64,000 nt of DNA from Cryptomeria japonica (Eukaryota > Streptophyta > Pinopsida > Cupressales > Cupressaceae). The translations under genes and the position numbers were made by a program. The notes under the pieces were generated by a model that did no database searches, was not told where the DNA came from, and worked only from the letters and a program-made list of their open reading frames with translations. The stretch's first letter is position 1, and each line of letters opens with the position of its first letter. The stretch covers positions 243,097,218 through 243,161,217 of the forward strand of contig NC_081406.1 in the NCBI RefSeq assembly GCF_030272615.1, in the 5' to 3' direction. Shown here one piece after another: positions 14,011 to 24,828 of this stretch.

Positions 14011-15434
14011 TGTAGTCACATAAATCTGTCCATTTTAATTAAATGAATATTTTCTATTTATTTGATTAAAAATCCACTAGCCATTAGTTAATTAAATTAA
14101 TATTTAATTAATGCATCTTCAAACATTCTCCTATTAATTAAATAAATTATTCAATTTATTTTAGTTATTTCATCAAACCAAATTCACAATCAATTAAATG
14201 AATGAATCATATTTATTCAAATTAATCCCCTTTCCTCTTTTAAATAAATTAAATTAAACATTTATTTAAATCATAAACCCCCCCCCCCCCCCACTTGCAT
14301 TTTCCTACAAATGCAACTTGCACCCATTTATTGAAATAAATTAATTTATTTTAAATAAAAATCCTATTTTCCCTCACCCACCAAATCCACTTGCATTCCT
14401 AAACCCCCTTCTAGATTCTTCTAACCCCCTTCCTAATTAGCCTAATCCATTCCCTAATTATTGTCACATTCATAAGCAACTTGAAGTCACTTCTCAAAGA
14501 CTTCAAAGTCTTTGAAAAGCATTAAATGCTTGGCGTGTTCAACAATTTAACCTCCAAAGTCTTCCAAAACCACTAATGGCTCTTACATGACCATTTATGG
14601 CTATTTCAACTTGCACTCATGTGTCTCCTCAAGCATTTATTGCTTTGACCATGGTTATCCTTTTTGCCTTTGCACAAGAGTTTATCCGTTGGATAAAAGC
14701 TTTATTATTTGAATAAAGAATTTATTCACTCAACCTAACCTTGACCTTAACTCCCAAGTTAACTCTCAGGTCATGTCAAGCATCTAATGCTTACTCCCTC
14801 TCCTCTCAACCTATCTCACATTGACACTTGTCATCCTGGGATTGGGTTGAAAACCATCACATGGATTGAATATCATTCAATCCTGACCCTTGTTGAGATC
14901 ACACAATCTCAGCCATCCATTGCTCCATTTTTCCTATAAATAGAGCCCATTTCTTCATAATCCAGATCTTGAAAACTTGTATGCATTTAATCTATAGAGA
15001 ATTTTAGAGAGCATTTAGCATAAATCAACTAATATATATTGTTATTTTGGCCTAACATAAATCATTTTAGCATTATAGCATCTAATATTAGTTTGTTCAC
15101 ATTTGCATAGCATTTAGAGTAATCATCTACAATCTCGAACCTCCATAAGCATCCATAGTGTAAAAAGTTGTTGAGAGCTACACTAATTTGGAACTTGGAG
15201 AGGAGAGGAACAAAAGAGAAGGAGCTAAGAGAATGTTAGGAGGCATTTGGAGATGCCTCGTTATATTTACTTTCGTAGTTAAATATTATTTCATGTTCTT
15301 GGTGTCTCTTTTGATATGCCTGCTTAGGTTAATCTTTGGTCGAATAACACTAACTTTAACACTTGTTTCTTGTTGTTTGTGTGTGTTATACTACCACAGG
15401 TTTTCATCTAACTTGTCAGTTTTGCAGAGCATCA
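14011..15434 (+). mobile_element. Solo LTR, 1.4-kb family, copy 1
   Basis: This LTR begins TGTAGTCACATAAATC and ends GCAGAGCATCA, with a perfect TSD, GTTAT, at 14006-14010 and 15435-15439. Length is 1,424 bp. It sits inside solo LTR copy R. The second copy is at 35001-36385. The TATA region and several blocks (for example TAAATAGAGCCCATTTCTTC) resemble the LTR of the Tat element at 20308/61369, so it probably belongs to a related Ty3/gypsy Tat-like family. Its transcribed part holds a short frame (15188-15442) that also exists in copy 2. No internal region of its parent element was found. Confidence 0.92.
14935..14942 (+). promoter_or_regulatory. LTR TATA box (TATAAATA), solo LTR copy 1
   Basis: TATAAATA is followed by GAGCCC and lies about 0.5 kb before the end of the LTR. 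The same box with the same following bases occurs in copy 2 and in both Tat LTRs, which supports it as the LTR core promoter. Confidence 0.65.
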
Positions 15435-15527
15435 GTTATTAAAGCTTAGATCATTCAAAAAGTTTTTATTGATCACCACTAATTCACCCCCCCCCCTCTC
15501 AGTTGTCCATTGTGTTCCTTCACAATG

Positions 15528-16640
15528 GAATTTTGTCTTGATTATTTTCTTCATTCTGAAAAAACTTCCTTGTTTTCTTCTCTATGATCTTCATAGTCTT
15601 TTGAGTTATTTTCAAATACATCATTGAAAAAATGGAGATTGCAGAAATCACTGACTTCAACATCATAATGCGGCCCACAAATGTAAGCCATTTTCTCTTC
15701 CATCCATCCATTTTGTTCAAGCAACACTCAACTTGTTGTTTCTACAACCTAGTGCAACATGCCCCCCCCCAAAGTGCAAATTCTCAAAATATATACCATG
15801 GAGTGATCCTAGTTTCATTTCTAAAATATGAGAAATCTCTCTTTGTTTATTAGGGGGAGTATTGAAGAAATAAATTTGTGATTTTCTCAAGTTTACACAC
15901 TAGCCAAAGATTATACTATACCTGTCAATAGTTGCCTTCATCTCCCTTGCCCCCCCAAAAGAAGCCTCTCCCAAAAATATAATATCATTTATAAATTGCA
16001 GATGAGATAACAGATCCACTCCCTGGGCAACTCTAATCCCTCTTCACTTGCCATCCATTATCTTCCTCAAAATTAGCCTTCCCAGGATCTTTGTCATAAT
16101 GATGAAGAGAAAAGGAGAAAGAGGATCCCCTTGACACAACCCTTTAGAAGATTAAAAAAACCCTTATGGACGACATTCACCAAAACTTAAAATCTGAGGC
16201 TGCAAACACAATTTTTGATCTAGTTTACCCACTTAGGGCAATAGCCAAATGGCTCAATCACCTTCAATAGGAAATCTCTATTAACTTGATCATAGGCTTT
16301 TTTGATGTCAAGTTCGAATATCACCCTCTTCGTCCTAGAAATGTGCATAGAATGGATAGCCTCATGTGCACTGATAATCCCCTCCACAATTGATCTTCTC
16401 GGTGAGAAGCCACTCTACTCTTTTGAAATAACTGAGTCAAGAGTGTTCTTTAATCTATTCATGATGACTTTAGAGACAATCTTGTATAACACATTACACA
16501 ACAAAATTGGTTTAAAATCCTCAAAAGTCTCCACAAATTCTTTCTTCAAAATGAGGGCAATAAAGGTGTTACTCAAATCCTTTAAAGCATATCCACCTTT
16601 TGTTGACTCTTCCACCGCACTACAAATATCCTTTCCCATT
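15528..16640 (-). pseudogene. LINE ORF2 reverse transcriptase half
   Basis: This is the reverse transcriptase of an L1-type LINE, read down from 16640. The first part has the pattern NTFIALI-KKE, FEDFKPILLCNVLYKI and VIMNRL, typical of RT domains 0-2 of plant LINEs. Next come VIFELDIKKAYDQVN (catalytic Asp of motif A) and, near 16010-15985, the motif C stretch LQFINDIIFLGEA. The family has F-A-D-D here, so this copy reads F-I-N-D and has lost one catalytic aspartate. The C-terminal part (15720-15520) has WLTFVGRIMMLKSV. Several stops are present. The reading frame then meets the solo LTR and continues at 10550. Upstream of 16640 I could not find the endonuclease, so the element appears 5'-truncated there. 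Confidence 0.88.
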
Positions 16641-16649
16641 GTTACCTGG

Positions 16650-17773
16650 TTTTTTTAACTTTTTGGGTTCACACCTCATGTATACATGATCTTCCTCCCA
16701 AGCTCTGCTTACTCTGGATCTTGCCTTTTTTATTGTCAACTTTACATATGAAGTCAGTCATATATGCCTCCTTGAACACTTAGTTAGTTTTCTAAAAATG
16801 TGTACTTAGTGTTTCACTTTACAAAGGTTCATAAGGACGCCAACCTACCTGACCATGCTAAAGTGCACATCATGTTGCTTTTCCCCTTTTCAGTTCTTGT
16901 CATCGATGTTTCGAAAGTATTTCCTAATTATCTTACCTTTAATGCTTCAAAAAGAAAGTTCATAGTGTCATCGACTTTGCTGCCCGTGCTGAAAGTGAAT
17001 TAAATTTTGTTCTGAGCTTACATAGTTGGCAGGTCAGGGAGATGCATAAACTGTGAAACTATTTCTTAATGGTTTGAAACTTTAGGAAAGCTATTGACTT
17101 CTTGACTATGAAGGTTTGTGCCTTTCAAGGAGTTGTACTTTCACAAGCTGGCGCACGTGAGGCATTTATTATTATCTTAAGCTATGGAAGACACCTATTA
17201 AACCAACATGAACTTAAATATACCATCACTACCAAAATGAATGAAAATTAAATGCCCCTCTTAAAAAGGTGATATTGTTAGAAGTTGGAATTTATTATTA
17301 GAAGCCTTAAGAACAAAATTCAGAGTGTCTGGGAATTGGAGAAAGGGAGTGGATGCATGCAAGAATTTAGGTTGGATTGTGAAGCTTTTTCCTTCTTGCT
17401 GGTAATTTAAAGTGTTATTCAAGCTATTTTTGGCTTGTTGTGTGAAGTTAGGTGATGATATTTGCTCCTCTCCATGAGTTTATCTAGTAAAATTTATGCT
17501 CATTCCTTGCATTCTTATGCTTGGCCAATTTGAATATTAGAAAGCCACATTATCCATTCTCTATATTTTTTGTCCTAAACCTTAATACCCATTATGCCTG
17601 CAACAATAAAAAATGGCTTGGATGGGATTTTTGACACAAATGTAAGATGTGAAGATATCTGAGAGATCCTTGATAGATTAAGGGGAAATTCCCCCTCTCC
17701 CATAGCAAGCAAGATAGTTGACAATGACCTTCTAGAAGTTGTTGGTTTCCCTAAAGCAATTTGTTGCTAAGAA
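16650..17773. other. Unassigned, no recognisable gene
   Basis: This region lies between the 5' end of the LINE fragment and the unknown coding region. The short frame at 16800-17003 matches nothing I know. I see no LTR ends or inverted termini. Confidence 0.4.
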
Positions 17774-20307
17774 TTGGTGTCCATCTATGAGAACAACTAC
17801 CACTCAGAATCTCACGAAATTTGGGTATTCAACAACATAATTATTGTCAAGATTAATTCAAAGATTGTAGCTCGTGCTCTTAAATTACCAAAGCGAGAAG
17901 ATTTTATAGATATGTCAATTGAGAAAGCTTGGGAATATTTCTATGATCAAGAAGAATGGTGCTTGAATAGAATTTCTATAGCCTAGTTCAAAATAAAGCG
18001 GAAGGGTTGGTCACAACTTCCTTCGATTATAAAGGAGCTTTTTGAAAAGGAGATTGAGGATGCAATTGTCTTGTTACAACGCATATTAAGGAGCCCGATG
18101 ACTAGAGAAATTATGGGCTAGATGTATAAATTCATCACATCGATTTGTGGAGATAAACAATACATCGATTGGGGAGAGATAATAAGCCAACAATTACATG
18201 AAAAATTGGCTCATTTTAGGTGGACAAGTTTGTTCCATGTGTTTTCCTTATTGAATTATGTGTTGGTGACCACTCAAGCTACCTAGCCAGGTCTCAAAAC
18301 CCTAGAATCTCATATCTCCAACCAACATGTTTTTGAAGTTTTTCCAATGGGTGATGATTAAGAAGATTGAAGGATTACTGGAGAGGAGGATTTCTACTGA
18401 ATTTGCAACCCTTTTTGAGCATTATGGTAGCTTCTTCATTCAATTTGATAGTTTCTCTTATCTTCGAATTGGAGGATTTAATAAGAACCCCTACAAGTTG
18501 CCTAGTTATGTATAATTTTTTTTTATACTCTTAGAGGTTTGCAGACAAATGAAAGTGGTTAATGCCAAATATGTTACCAAATTGAAAAAAAAGGGTAATT
18601 CCTTTCTTGTGTCTTGATCTCTTTTTACTTGCAAGAGTTTTATTGTTGCTGCTACCACAAAGAGGCTTCTCTCTAAGTTTAAATTCTAGTCCATACCTCC
18701 AAGAGGCTCTTTTGATAGCAAAGGTTATGTACATCATAATTTCACAGGGGAAATTCCTATTTGCATCAATCCCATACAGAGGAATATTGGGAAGACTACA
18801 TAGATATATTAAGAGAAGTACAAAGGAGAGATCCAATGACAATGACATTGGATTAGGTCAATAATTTTGAGCTACCTATCCTTACACCTGGCGAATTGGT
18901 TGATGATAGCTCGGAGTTGATTGATGAAGTGTACCAAAATATTACCCTTCCTGCCATACAATTACTAATCTATCATGACAAAAATGACAGGAAAAGAGGA
19001 CTACTCACGTGGTAGAAATAACTAAGAGATGGATTGAGAAGAAAGCCAAGGAATACATTGGATCCTCATATCCTAAAGTGTCCACTAGTGTTAAACAAAA
19101 TGCATCACAAAGCTTGAATCCCACCAATGTCTTTATCTCCTCGGTATCCACTCCCTCAATGGAAACCTCTCAGCCAAGTTGGGATGGTGAAGAACCAAAA
19201 AAGAAAGTGAAATTGAAATCAAAATGTGAAACAAGTACCCCCTCTTCTTCGAAAAGAGTTGCTGATAAAAAGGTTTCCACCCCTTCTTCCCTTGCTACTA
19301 TTAGTCTACCATGTGCTGATGGTGGTACTCAGTAGAGTGATATCATCATCTTCCACCAAATTGAAGGAGACAATATTCCCAACTCAATATTTGATGATAT
19401 AGATTTTGATGTTCTTGGTAGTCCTCACCTTTCCCAATTTACTACCCCTCCATCAAATAATGCCATTATCAATGTCTTTGATCCTACTCTAGCCACCCCG
19501 TCTCCTTGGGTCAAAGAAGTTGTCAAAAAGAAAAAGAGGTATATATCTATGGTTGAAATAGAAGTAGATACTATCACCAAATTGCTGGTACTCATAAGAT
19601 GAAAAGGAATGAAAGAATGTTTAGGGTGATAATAGATCCTATGACTGATTGGAGATTCTTAGAGATAGATGATCCCATTGGTGAGAAAAATGATCATGAA
19701 GTTACAGAAAAGGATTTTACTTTGAGCGGAGTTGATATGGGTCCACCTACTTCAAAAGGATATATTTATCATGCTAGCACTTATGTTGATGCCTTAGCTC
19801 AAAGGGTAAGGATAGAAGAATAGAATAATCTAGAGCTACTAAAACAAGTAAATTATTTGATCTCTTTTATTCGTTTTGTTCTGCAAGGGGAGGAAAGGGC
19901 CTTTGAGTAAGATATGTTTGTTCATATTGATGGGTTGGACCCTAATAAATTGAAGCAAATCAAAAGAGCCCAAAATGTTACCATGGTAATGGAGACCCTA
20001 ATAAATTGAAGCAAATCAAAAGAGCCCAAAATGTTACCATGGTAATGGATAAGTGGAGTGGGCGGAAAAACTTGTTATTGATGTAATATCTTTCATTCAC
20101 GAAGGCACAAAAATGTATGTGTTAATAACTGGTAAGTTGGAAAAATGGAGAAATGATCGATCAACTCTCAAAAAGGAGAGTGGCGGTTTGTTATTTGTTT
20201 TATTTTAACTTCAAGAAATTTCCAATATGTCTCCTATAGTCGCAATAGGCGAAGGAATAATAAACAGACTAGTTGATCTGGAATTCATAACTTGGATGGA
20301 TACATTG
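17774..20307 (+). pseudogene. Broken coding region of unknown family, 5' portion
   Basis: A series of + strand frames reads as one broken protein. It begins near 17774 and contains a charged stretch with ALKLPKREDFIDMS and KAWEYFYDQEEW, then a region with IIKELFEKEIEDAIVLLQR and REIMG. After that comes a Ser/Thr/Lys-rich part (19009-19335) and an acidic part around 19599-19823. In-frame stops (for example at 17984 and 18119) and frame changes occur throughout. The Tat element is inserted at 20308, and the reading continues after its second TSD copy at 62902. I do not recognise the family. It could be a retrotransposon accessory or gag-like ORF, or a decayed host gene. No RT, integrase or zinc knuckle was seen next to it. 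Confidence 0.5.
19939..20050 (+). repeat. Tandem duplication, 56-bp unit
   Basis: The unit starting ACCCTAATAAATTGAAGC at 19939 is repeated exactly from 19995, ending TTACCATGGTAATGGA. 56 is not a multiple of three, so the duplication shifts the reading frame of the unknown coding region. Confidence 0.9.
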
Positions 20308-20420
20308 TGTAGACACCTAAAACTTGCAGAACTAGTTGATGAATTTTATTCATCTAATCATCATTTATTCACCTATTAATTAGACTAAGGTTTAATTAAT
20401 ATCCCTATTCCTCTAATCAA

Positions 20421-20520
20421 CCTATTAATCAAATTAAAGATTTGATTAAAATCCTTTTCTTCTAGCCTAGCCTATTAATCAAATTAAAGATTTGATTAAA
20501 ATCCTTTTCTTCTAGCCTAA
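20421..20520 (+). repeat. Tandem duplication, 50-bp unit, in the 5' LTR only
   Basis: The unit beginning CCTATTAATCAAATTAAAG at 20421 is repeated at 20471. The 3' LTR has this unit once (about 61483-61532), so the duplication arose after insertion or differed between the template ends. Confidence 0.85.
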
Positions 20521-20770
20521 CCTATTAATTAAACTAAGGTTTTATTAAGTACCCTTTAGCCATTTAATTGAATAAATTTTATTTATTTGATTAAAATCCC
20601 TTGTCCCTTTTAATTGAATTTACATTTTATTAAAATCCCTTTGCATTTAAATAAGTTTTTATTTATTTGTGAATAGTCCCCCCAACTTGCAAAATCCTAC
20701 AAATACAAGTTGCACCCCTTTTGACTAAAATAAATATTTTTTATTTTATCTAAAAATGCCTATTTCCCTC

Positions 20771-21830
20771 TGTTAGGTCCCAGAGACAACTGAGGGGGGG
20801 GTGTGAATTAGTTGTCAAATGAATTCAAACCAAAAACAACTTAATCAACTTTTTGCTTAATACCGGTGAAACAGTCTGTTATACCGGTGGACAGTTTTAT
20901 CAAATAATTGCAATACCGATAAAGATTAATGTATGAAACAAAAAGACAAAGTCATCCACAACACATAACACCAATATTTGTATGTGGAAACCCTTTAAGG
21001 GGAAAAACCATGATGGGAAACCTTATCCACAATTAGATGATACTACTGCAGATAGTAAGTATATACAAATGGGGTCTGCACATGTAGAAAGGCCAAGCGC
21101 CTAGAGCTCACTGCTCAAACACAAAATGGGAGTCACACTGACTACAATTGGATGGTTAAATCCAATAAGAATTTACTACTCAAAATAACATCTTCATATG
21201 CTGGATTCAGTATTGGTGTAGTTCTGATATGCTTTCACAAAAACCTAGCTTCACCTTCGAATGATGTCTGCGTGTATAGCTCCGCTTATTCTTGCATATA
21301 CCTTCACACAATTCTTTTTCTCATTCCACACTTGATCTTACAAATAAGATCTCACATTTGTATCATACCCTAAAACCAATTTTAGTAGGTCAGCTCTAAA
21401 GGATAATACAATAAAATTAATTTACAAATCAATTAATAACTAATGCAATAACCGATTCATCATGTCAGTTTAATGCATTTACAACAATAATAACTCATCT
21501 TCATAGCGTGCCATGCTGATCTGGAAAAGATAAACCTGCCGGTGTAACCTGGACCTATTTGTCGGTAACAACAAATATGTAAATACGAATATACCAATTA
21601 ACAAAACCTTCAAGACAAAGTGTCCAAATGATGTCTTCGACATAACCATGTGATTTCCATATCATTCCAAGTGTCGGTGATCATTATATCCCGCAAGTGT
21701 ACCAAATACCAGTGACTGTTCATAAGTCATTTGCTTGCTGGTGAATGTTGTTGATTCTCCACAGTGCTAGAGTTGATAAGTGTTTAGTAGGTGTTGATAT
21801 CAATGACAAAAACATACCAAAATACCAACA
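20771..21830 (-). repeat. Copia A 3' LTR
   Basis: On the + strand it runs from TGTTAGGTCC to ATACCAACA (1,060 bp). It pairs with 26366-27434. The block 21406-21645 is nearly identical to its partner, whereas the first 170 bp differ at roughly a dozen positions. Confidence 0.93.
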
Positions 21831-21843
21831 ATCTCCCCCTTTG
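21831..21843 (-). other. Copia A polypurine tract
   Basis: On the - strand AAAGGGGGAGAT stands directly before the 3' LTR. It is the expected plus-strand primer of reverse transcription. The same tract stands before the 3' LTR of copia C. Confidence 0.85.
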
Positions 21844-22182
21844 GCATTGATGGCAACACAAGATGGAAAAACCATCAAAGTGCCAAAACAGAAATGCCAA
21901 ATACCAAAAACCAACAATTACCGAGGTATAAGTAAACTCAATCTCAAAGTAACAATCTCTCCCCCTGAGAGTAACATGTGTTTCCTTGTGTTCCATGTTT
22001 TTCCACACCAATCTCTCCCCCTTTGACACCAAATGCCAAATTTATTACAAAACCAAGTTCATATACAAAATACCAACCAATTTAGTATACCAACTACTCC
22101 CTTTGAGAAGTAGCTTCCTCATCAAAGCCGGAATAAAAGATTTCTCTATTAATTCTGTTGGTTGATGACAATGATCAACTGT

Positions 22183-24828
22183 CTAAGTTTCTACTGGTGG
22201 GGGTATGACCCCAAGCTGATCTCTGAGATATTCAAAAGTCTCTTTAGGCAAAGGTTTAGTGAAAATATCTGCAATCTGCTCTTTGGTATTCACATAAACC
22301 AATTTTATCTCTTTTGCTTCAACATGTCCCCTTAGAAAATTTAGTTTGATAGAAACATGTTTGGTTTTAGAATGTAATACTGGATTCTTAGATATATCAA
22401 TTCCTGCAGTGTTATCACAATAGATAGTAATAGGTTCCTTGCATTTTACCTTTATATCCTTCAACATTTGCTTAAGCCATAATACCTGTGTACAGTTAGT
22501 TGTTGCTGCAACATATTCTGATTCTGCTGTTGATAAAGATGTACAACTTTGTTTCTTACTCAACCAAGAAATCAATCTGTTTCCAAGAAAAAATGCTCCA
22601 TGGGTGGTGCTTTTTCTATCATCCAAATCACTTGCCCAATTTGTATCTGTGTATGCACATAATTCAAAGTTTTCATCTCTAGGATACCATAATCCAAGAT
22701 TTATAGTGTCTTGTAAATACCGGAAAATCCTTTTTACAGCCGATTCATGATTTTCTCTGGGATTACTCTGAAATCTTGAAACAATACATACTGCATTCAT
22801 GATATCAGGTTTGGTTTGTGTCAAATATAGTAAACCTCTTATCATAGATTTGTATCTAGTTGGATTAATAGGTGTAGATTCATCCCTTAGTGATAATTTG
22901 TCATTTGTAGTCATAGGTGTGCTTACCGGTTTAGAGTTCTCCATCCCAAATTTCTTTAGTAACTCTTTTAAGTACTTGGATTGACTCAAGAATATACCTT
23001 TATTAGTCTGAGAAATTTGCAATCCTAAAAAGAATTTTATTTCTCCAATCATAGACATTTCAAATTCTTGCTGCATTTTACTAGAAAATTCTTTACATAA
23101 TCCATCTTTTCCTCCAAAGATTATATCATCAACAAAAACTTCTATAACCAAAATGTCATCATTAGTCACTTTATAATATAAGTTGTTGTCTGCATTACCT
23201 TTAGAAAAACCGATTTTCAAAATATACTTATCCAATCTTGCATACCAAGCTCTTGAAGCTTGTTTCAACCCATACAATGTTTTCCTTAACCTGCAAACCA
23301 TATCTTTGTTTTCTGTCAAGGAAAATCCATCAGGTTGTTTAATGTAAACTTCTTCTTCAATATCTCCATTCAAAAATGCACATTTAATACCCATTTGATA
23401 TACTTTGTAGTTCTTATGTGCTGCAAAAGCCAAAAATAATCTAACTGCCTCAATTCTGGCTACCGGTGCAAAGGTCTCATTGTACTCAATTCCTTCTTTC
23501 TGAGAATATCCCTTACACACTAGTCTTGCTTTATTTCTAATTAACTTGCCATCTTCATTAAGTTTGTTTCTGAATACCAATTTGGTTCCAATTACATTTT
23601 TATCTTTAGGTCGGGGAACTAATGTCCAAGTGTTATTCTTCTCAGTTTGTTCTAATTCTTCTTCCATAGCTTTAGTCCAATATTTATCTTCACATGCCTC
23701 ATTTACTGATGCTGGTTCAATTTGAGAAATAAGACTTACCTCTTCATTTTCCAATCTTCCTCTTGTCATAACTCCTTTATACTTGTTTCTAATTATCTGA
23801 TCTTCAGAATGATTCAGTCTTACATACTGGGGTGTCTTGGTTTGCTGTTGTTCCTCAGTTACAGTGGAATTTTCAGATGATACCGGGGTAACTGGATCTT
23901 CATTTTGTACCAATGGATTTAGTGTAGGTTCATTTGTTAGAATTTCTGTTGCCGATTTAGAACCTATATATCTTGAAGTTCCTCTGAATTGTTCATCAAT
24001 CTTCACATTTGTACTCTCAACAATTTTCTGCAATCTTTTGTCAAAACATCTATATGCTTTACTCTTAGATGAATAACCAATAAATATTCCTTCATCACTT
24101 CTAGGATCAAATTTTCCAATATACTCATCTCTTATGATATAACATTTGCTTCCAAATATTCTGAAATATTTAAGAGTAGGAGTAATACCAAACCATAGTT
24201 CATGAGGGGTCTTACCGGTTTCACCTTTGATGTGAACTTTGTTGAATGTATAGACCATTGTACTTACTGCCTCTCTCCAATATACATGTGGTAGATTTGC
24301 TTCTGATAACATACTTCTAGCTGCATCCAAGATAGTTCTATTTTTCCTTTCAACAACTCCATTCTGCTGTGGTGTCTGAGGTGCTGAATACTGCCTTTTG
24401 ATTCCATTCACTTCACAGAATGTATTAAATTCCTTAGATGTAAATTCTCCTCCTTGATCTGATCTTAAACATTTGATTTTCTTACCAGTTTCATTTTCAA
24501 CCATTGCTTCAAATAGTTTAAACTTTCCAAGTGCTTCTAATTTTTCTATGAGAAAAGTAACCCAGCACATTCTAGAATAGCCATCAATGATTAACATGAA
24601 ATATCTATCACCTTGTAAGCTTTTAGTTCTAGCTGGACCACATAAACCAATGTGAATTAAATCAAGAGCATTATTGGATTTTTCTGGAATACTTTTGAAA
24701 CTAGCTCTAACTTGTTTTCCAAATTGACATTCCTTACATACTGTATTGTGAGGTTTGACAATTTTAGGTAAATCTCTAACTGCCTTAGTAGTACTGATTT
24801 TTGCTATGCAATCAAAGTTTATAGCCAA
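22183..24828 (-). CDS. Copia A pol: integrase, reverse transcriptase, RNase H
   Basis: This is an open frame of 881 codons, unusually long for such an old-looking copy. Residues 1-45 hold the C-C half of the integrase zinc finger (VCKECQFGK). The integrase core follows with SDQGGEF (second Asp) and VVERKNRTI (Glu), but the first catalytic Asp is lost: the sequence reads LIHIGLCGP where copia C has TDLCGP. Reverse transcriptase starts near residue 385 ([19 protein letters not shown]) and has FVDDIIFGG as its catalytic motif. RNase H is C-terminal with [20 protein letters not shown] and YCDNTAGI, ending IADIFTKPL. The first codons are not a true start. A 22-nt deletion just upstream removed the two His of the zinc finger and broke the frame to gag-protease. 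The enzymes act in virus-like particles (reverse transcription) and the nucleus (integration). Confidence 0.93.
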   Translation of the reverse strand: MAINFDCIAKISTTKAVRDLPKIVKPHNTVCKECQFGKQVRASFKSIPEKSNNALDLIHIGLCGPARTKSLQGDRYFMLIIDGYSRMCWVTFLIEKLEALGKFKLFEAMVENETGKKIKCLRSDQGGEFTSKEFNTFCEVNGIKRQYSAPQTPQQNGVVERKNRTILDAARSMLSEANLPHVYWREAVSTMVYTFNKVHIKGETGKTPHELWFGITPTLKYFRIFGSKCYIIRDEYIGKFDPRSDEGIFIGYSSKSKAYRCFDKRLQKIVESTNVKIDEQFRGTSRYIGSKSATEILTNEPTLNPLVQNEDPVTPVSSENSTVTEEQQQTKTPQYVRLNHSEDQIIRNKYKGVMTRGRLENEEVSLISQIEPASVNEACEDKYWTKAMEEELEQTEKNNTWTLVPRPKDKNVIGTKLVFRNKLNEDGKLIRNKARLVCKGYSQKEGIEYNETFAPVARIEAVRLFLAFAAHKNYKVYQMGIKCAFLNGDIEEEVYIKQPDGFSLTENKDMVCRLRKTLYGLKQASRAWYARLDKYILKIGFSKGNADNNLYYKVTNDDILVIEVFVDDIIFGGKDGLCKEFSSKMQQEFEMSMIGEIKFFLGLQISQTNKGIFLSQSKYLKELLKKFGMENSKPVSTPMTTNDKLSLRDESTPINPTRYKSMIRGLLYLTQTKPDIMNAVCIVSRFQSNPRENHESAVKRIFRYLQDTINLGLWYPRDENFELCAYTDTNWASDLDDRKSTTHGAFFLGNRLISWLSKKQSCTSLSTAESEYVAATTNCTQVLWLKQMLKDIKVKCKEPITIYCDNTAGIDISKNPVLHSKTKHVSIKLNFLRGHVEAKEIKLVYVNTKEQIADIFTKPLPKETFEYLRDQLGVIPPPVET

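Larger units (their letters stand above)
10556..15522 (+). mobile_element. Solo LTR, 3.5-kb family, copy R, with a nested solo LTR
   Basis: This is the second copy of the long LTR family, on the + strand. It begins TGTTGGCATTGATGTC and ends TTCCTTCA, and is flanked by a perfect TSD, CAATG, at 10551-10555 and 15523-15527. Without the 1.4-kb LTR nested at 14011-15434 (plus 5 bp TSD) it is 3,538 bp. It is inserted in the LINE: RT reading ends just right of it and resumes just left of it on the - strand. A C-tract at about 15487-15496 is the counterpart of the G-tract in copy L. Copies L and R form a 14.6-kb inverted arrangement, but each has its own TSD, so they are two independent insertions. 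The interior carries about a dozen imperfect palindromes around TGACTCA, for example 12414-12436. Confidence 0.92.

Noticed and set aside
939-15522. A single foldback or TIR transposon with 3.3-kb inverted arms
   Set aside because: Each arm has TG...CA ends and its own perfect TSD (TGAAT and CAATG), and each interrupts a different older element in a resumable frame. They are two solo LTRs.
22439-24076. Plus-strand frames across copia A
   Set aside because: They are shadows of the 881-codon pol frame on the - strand.
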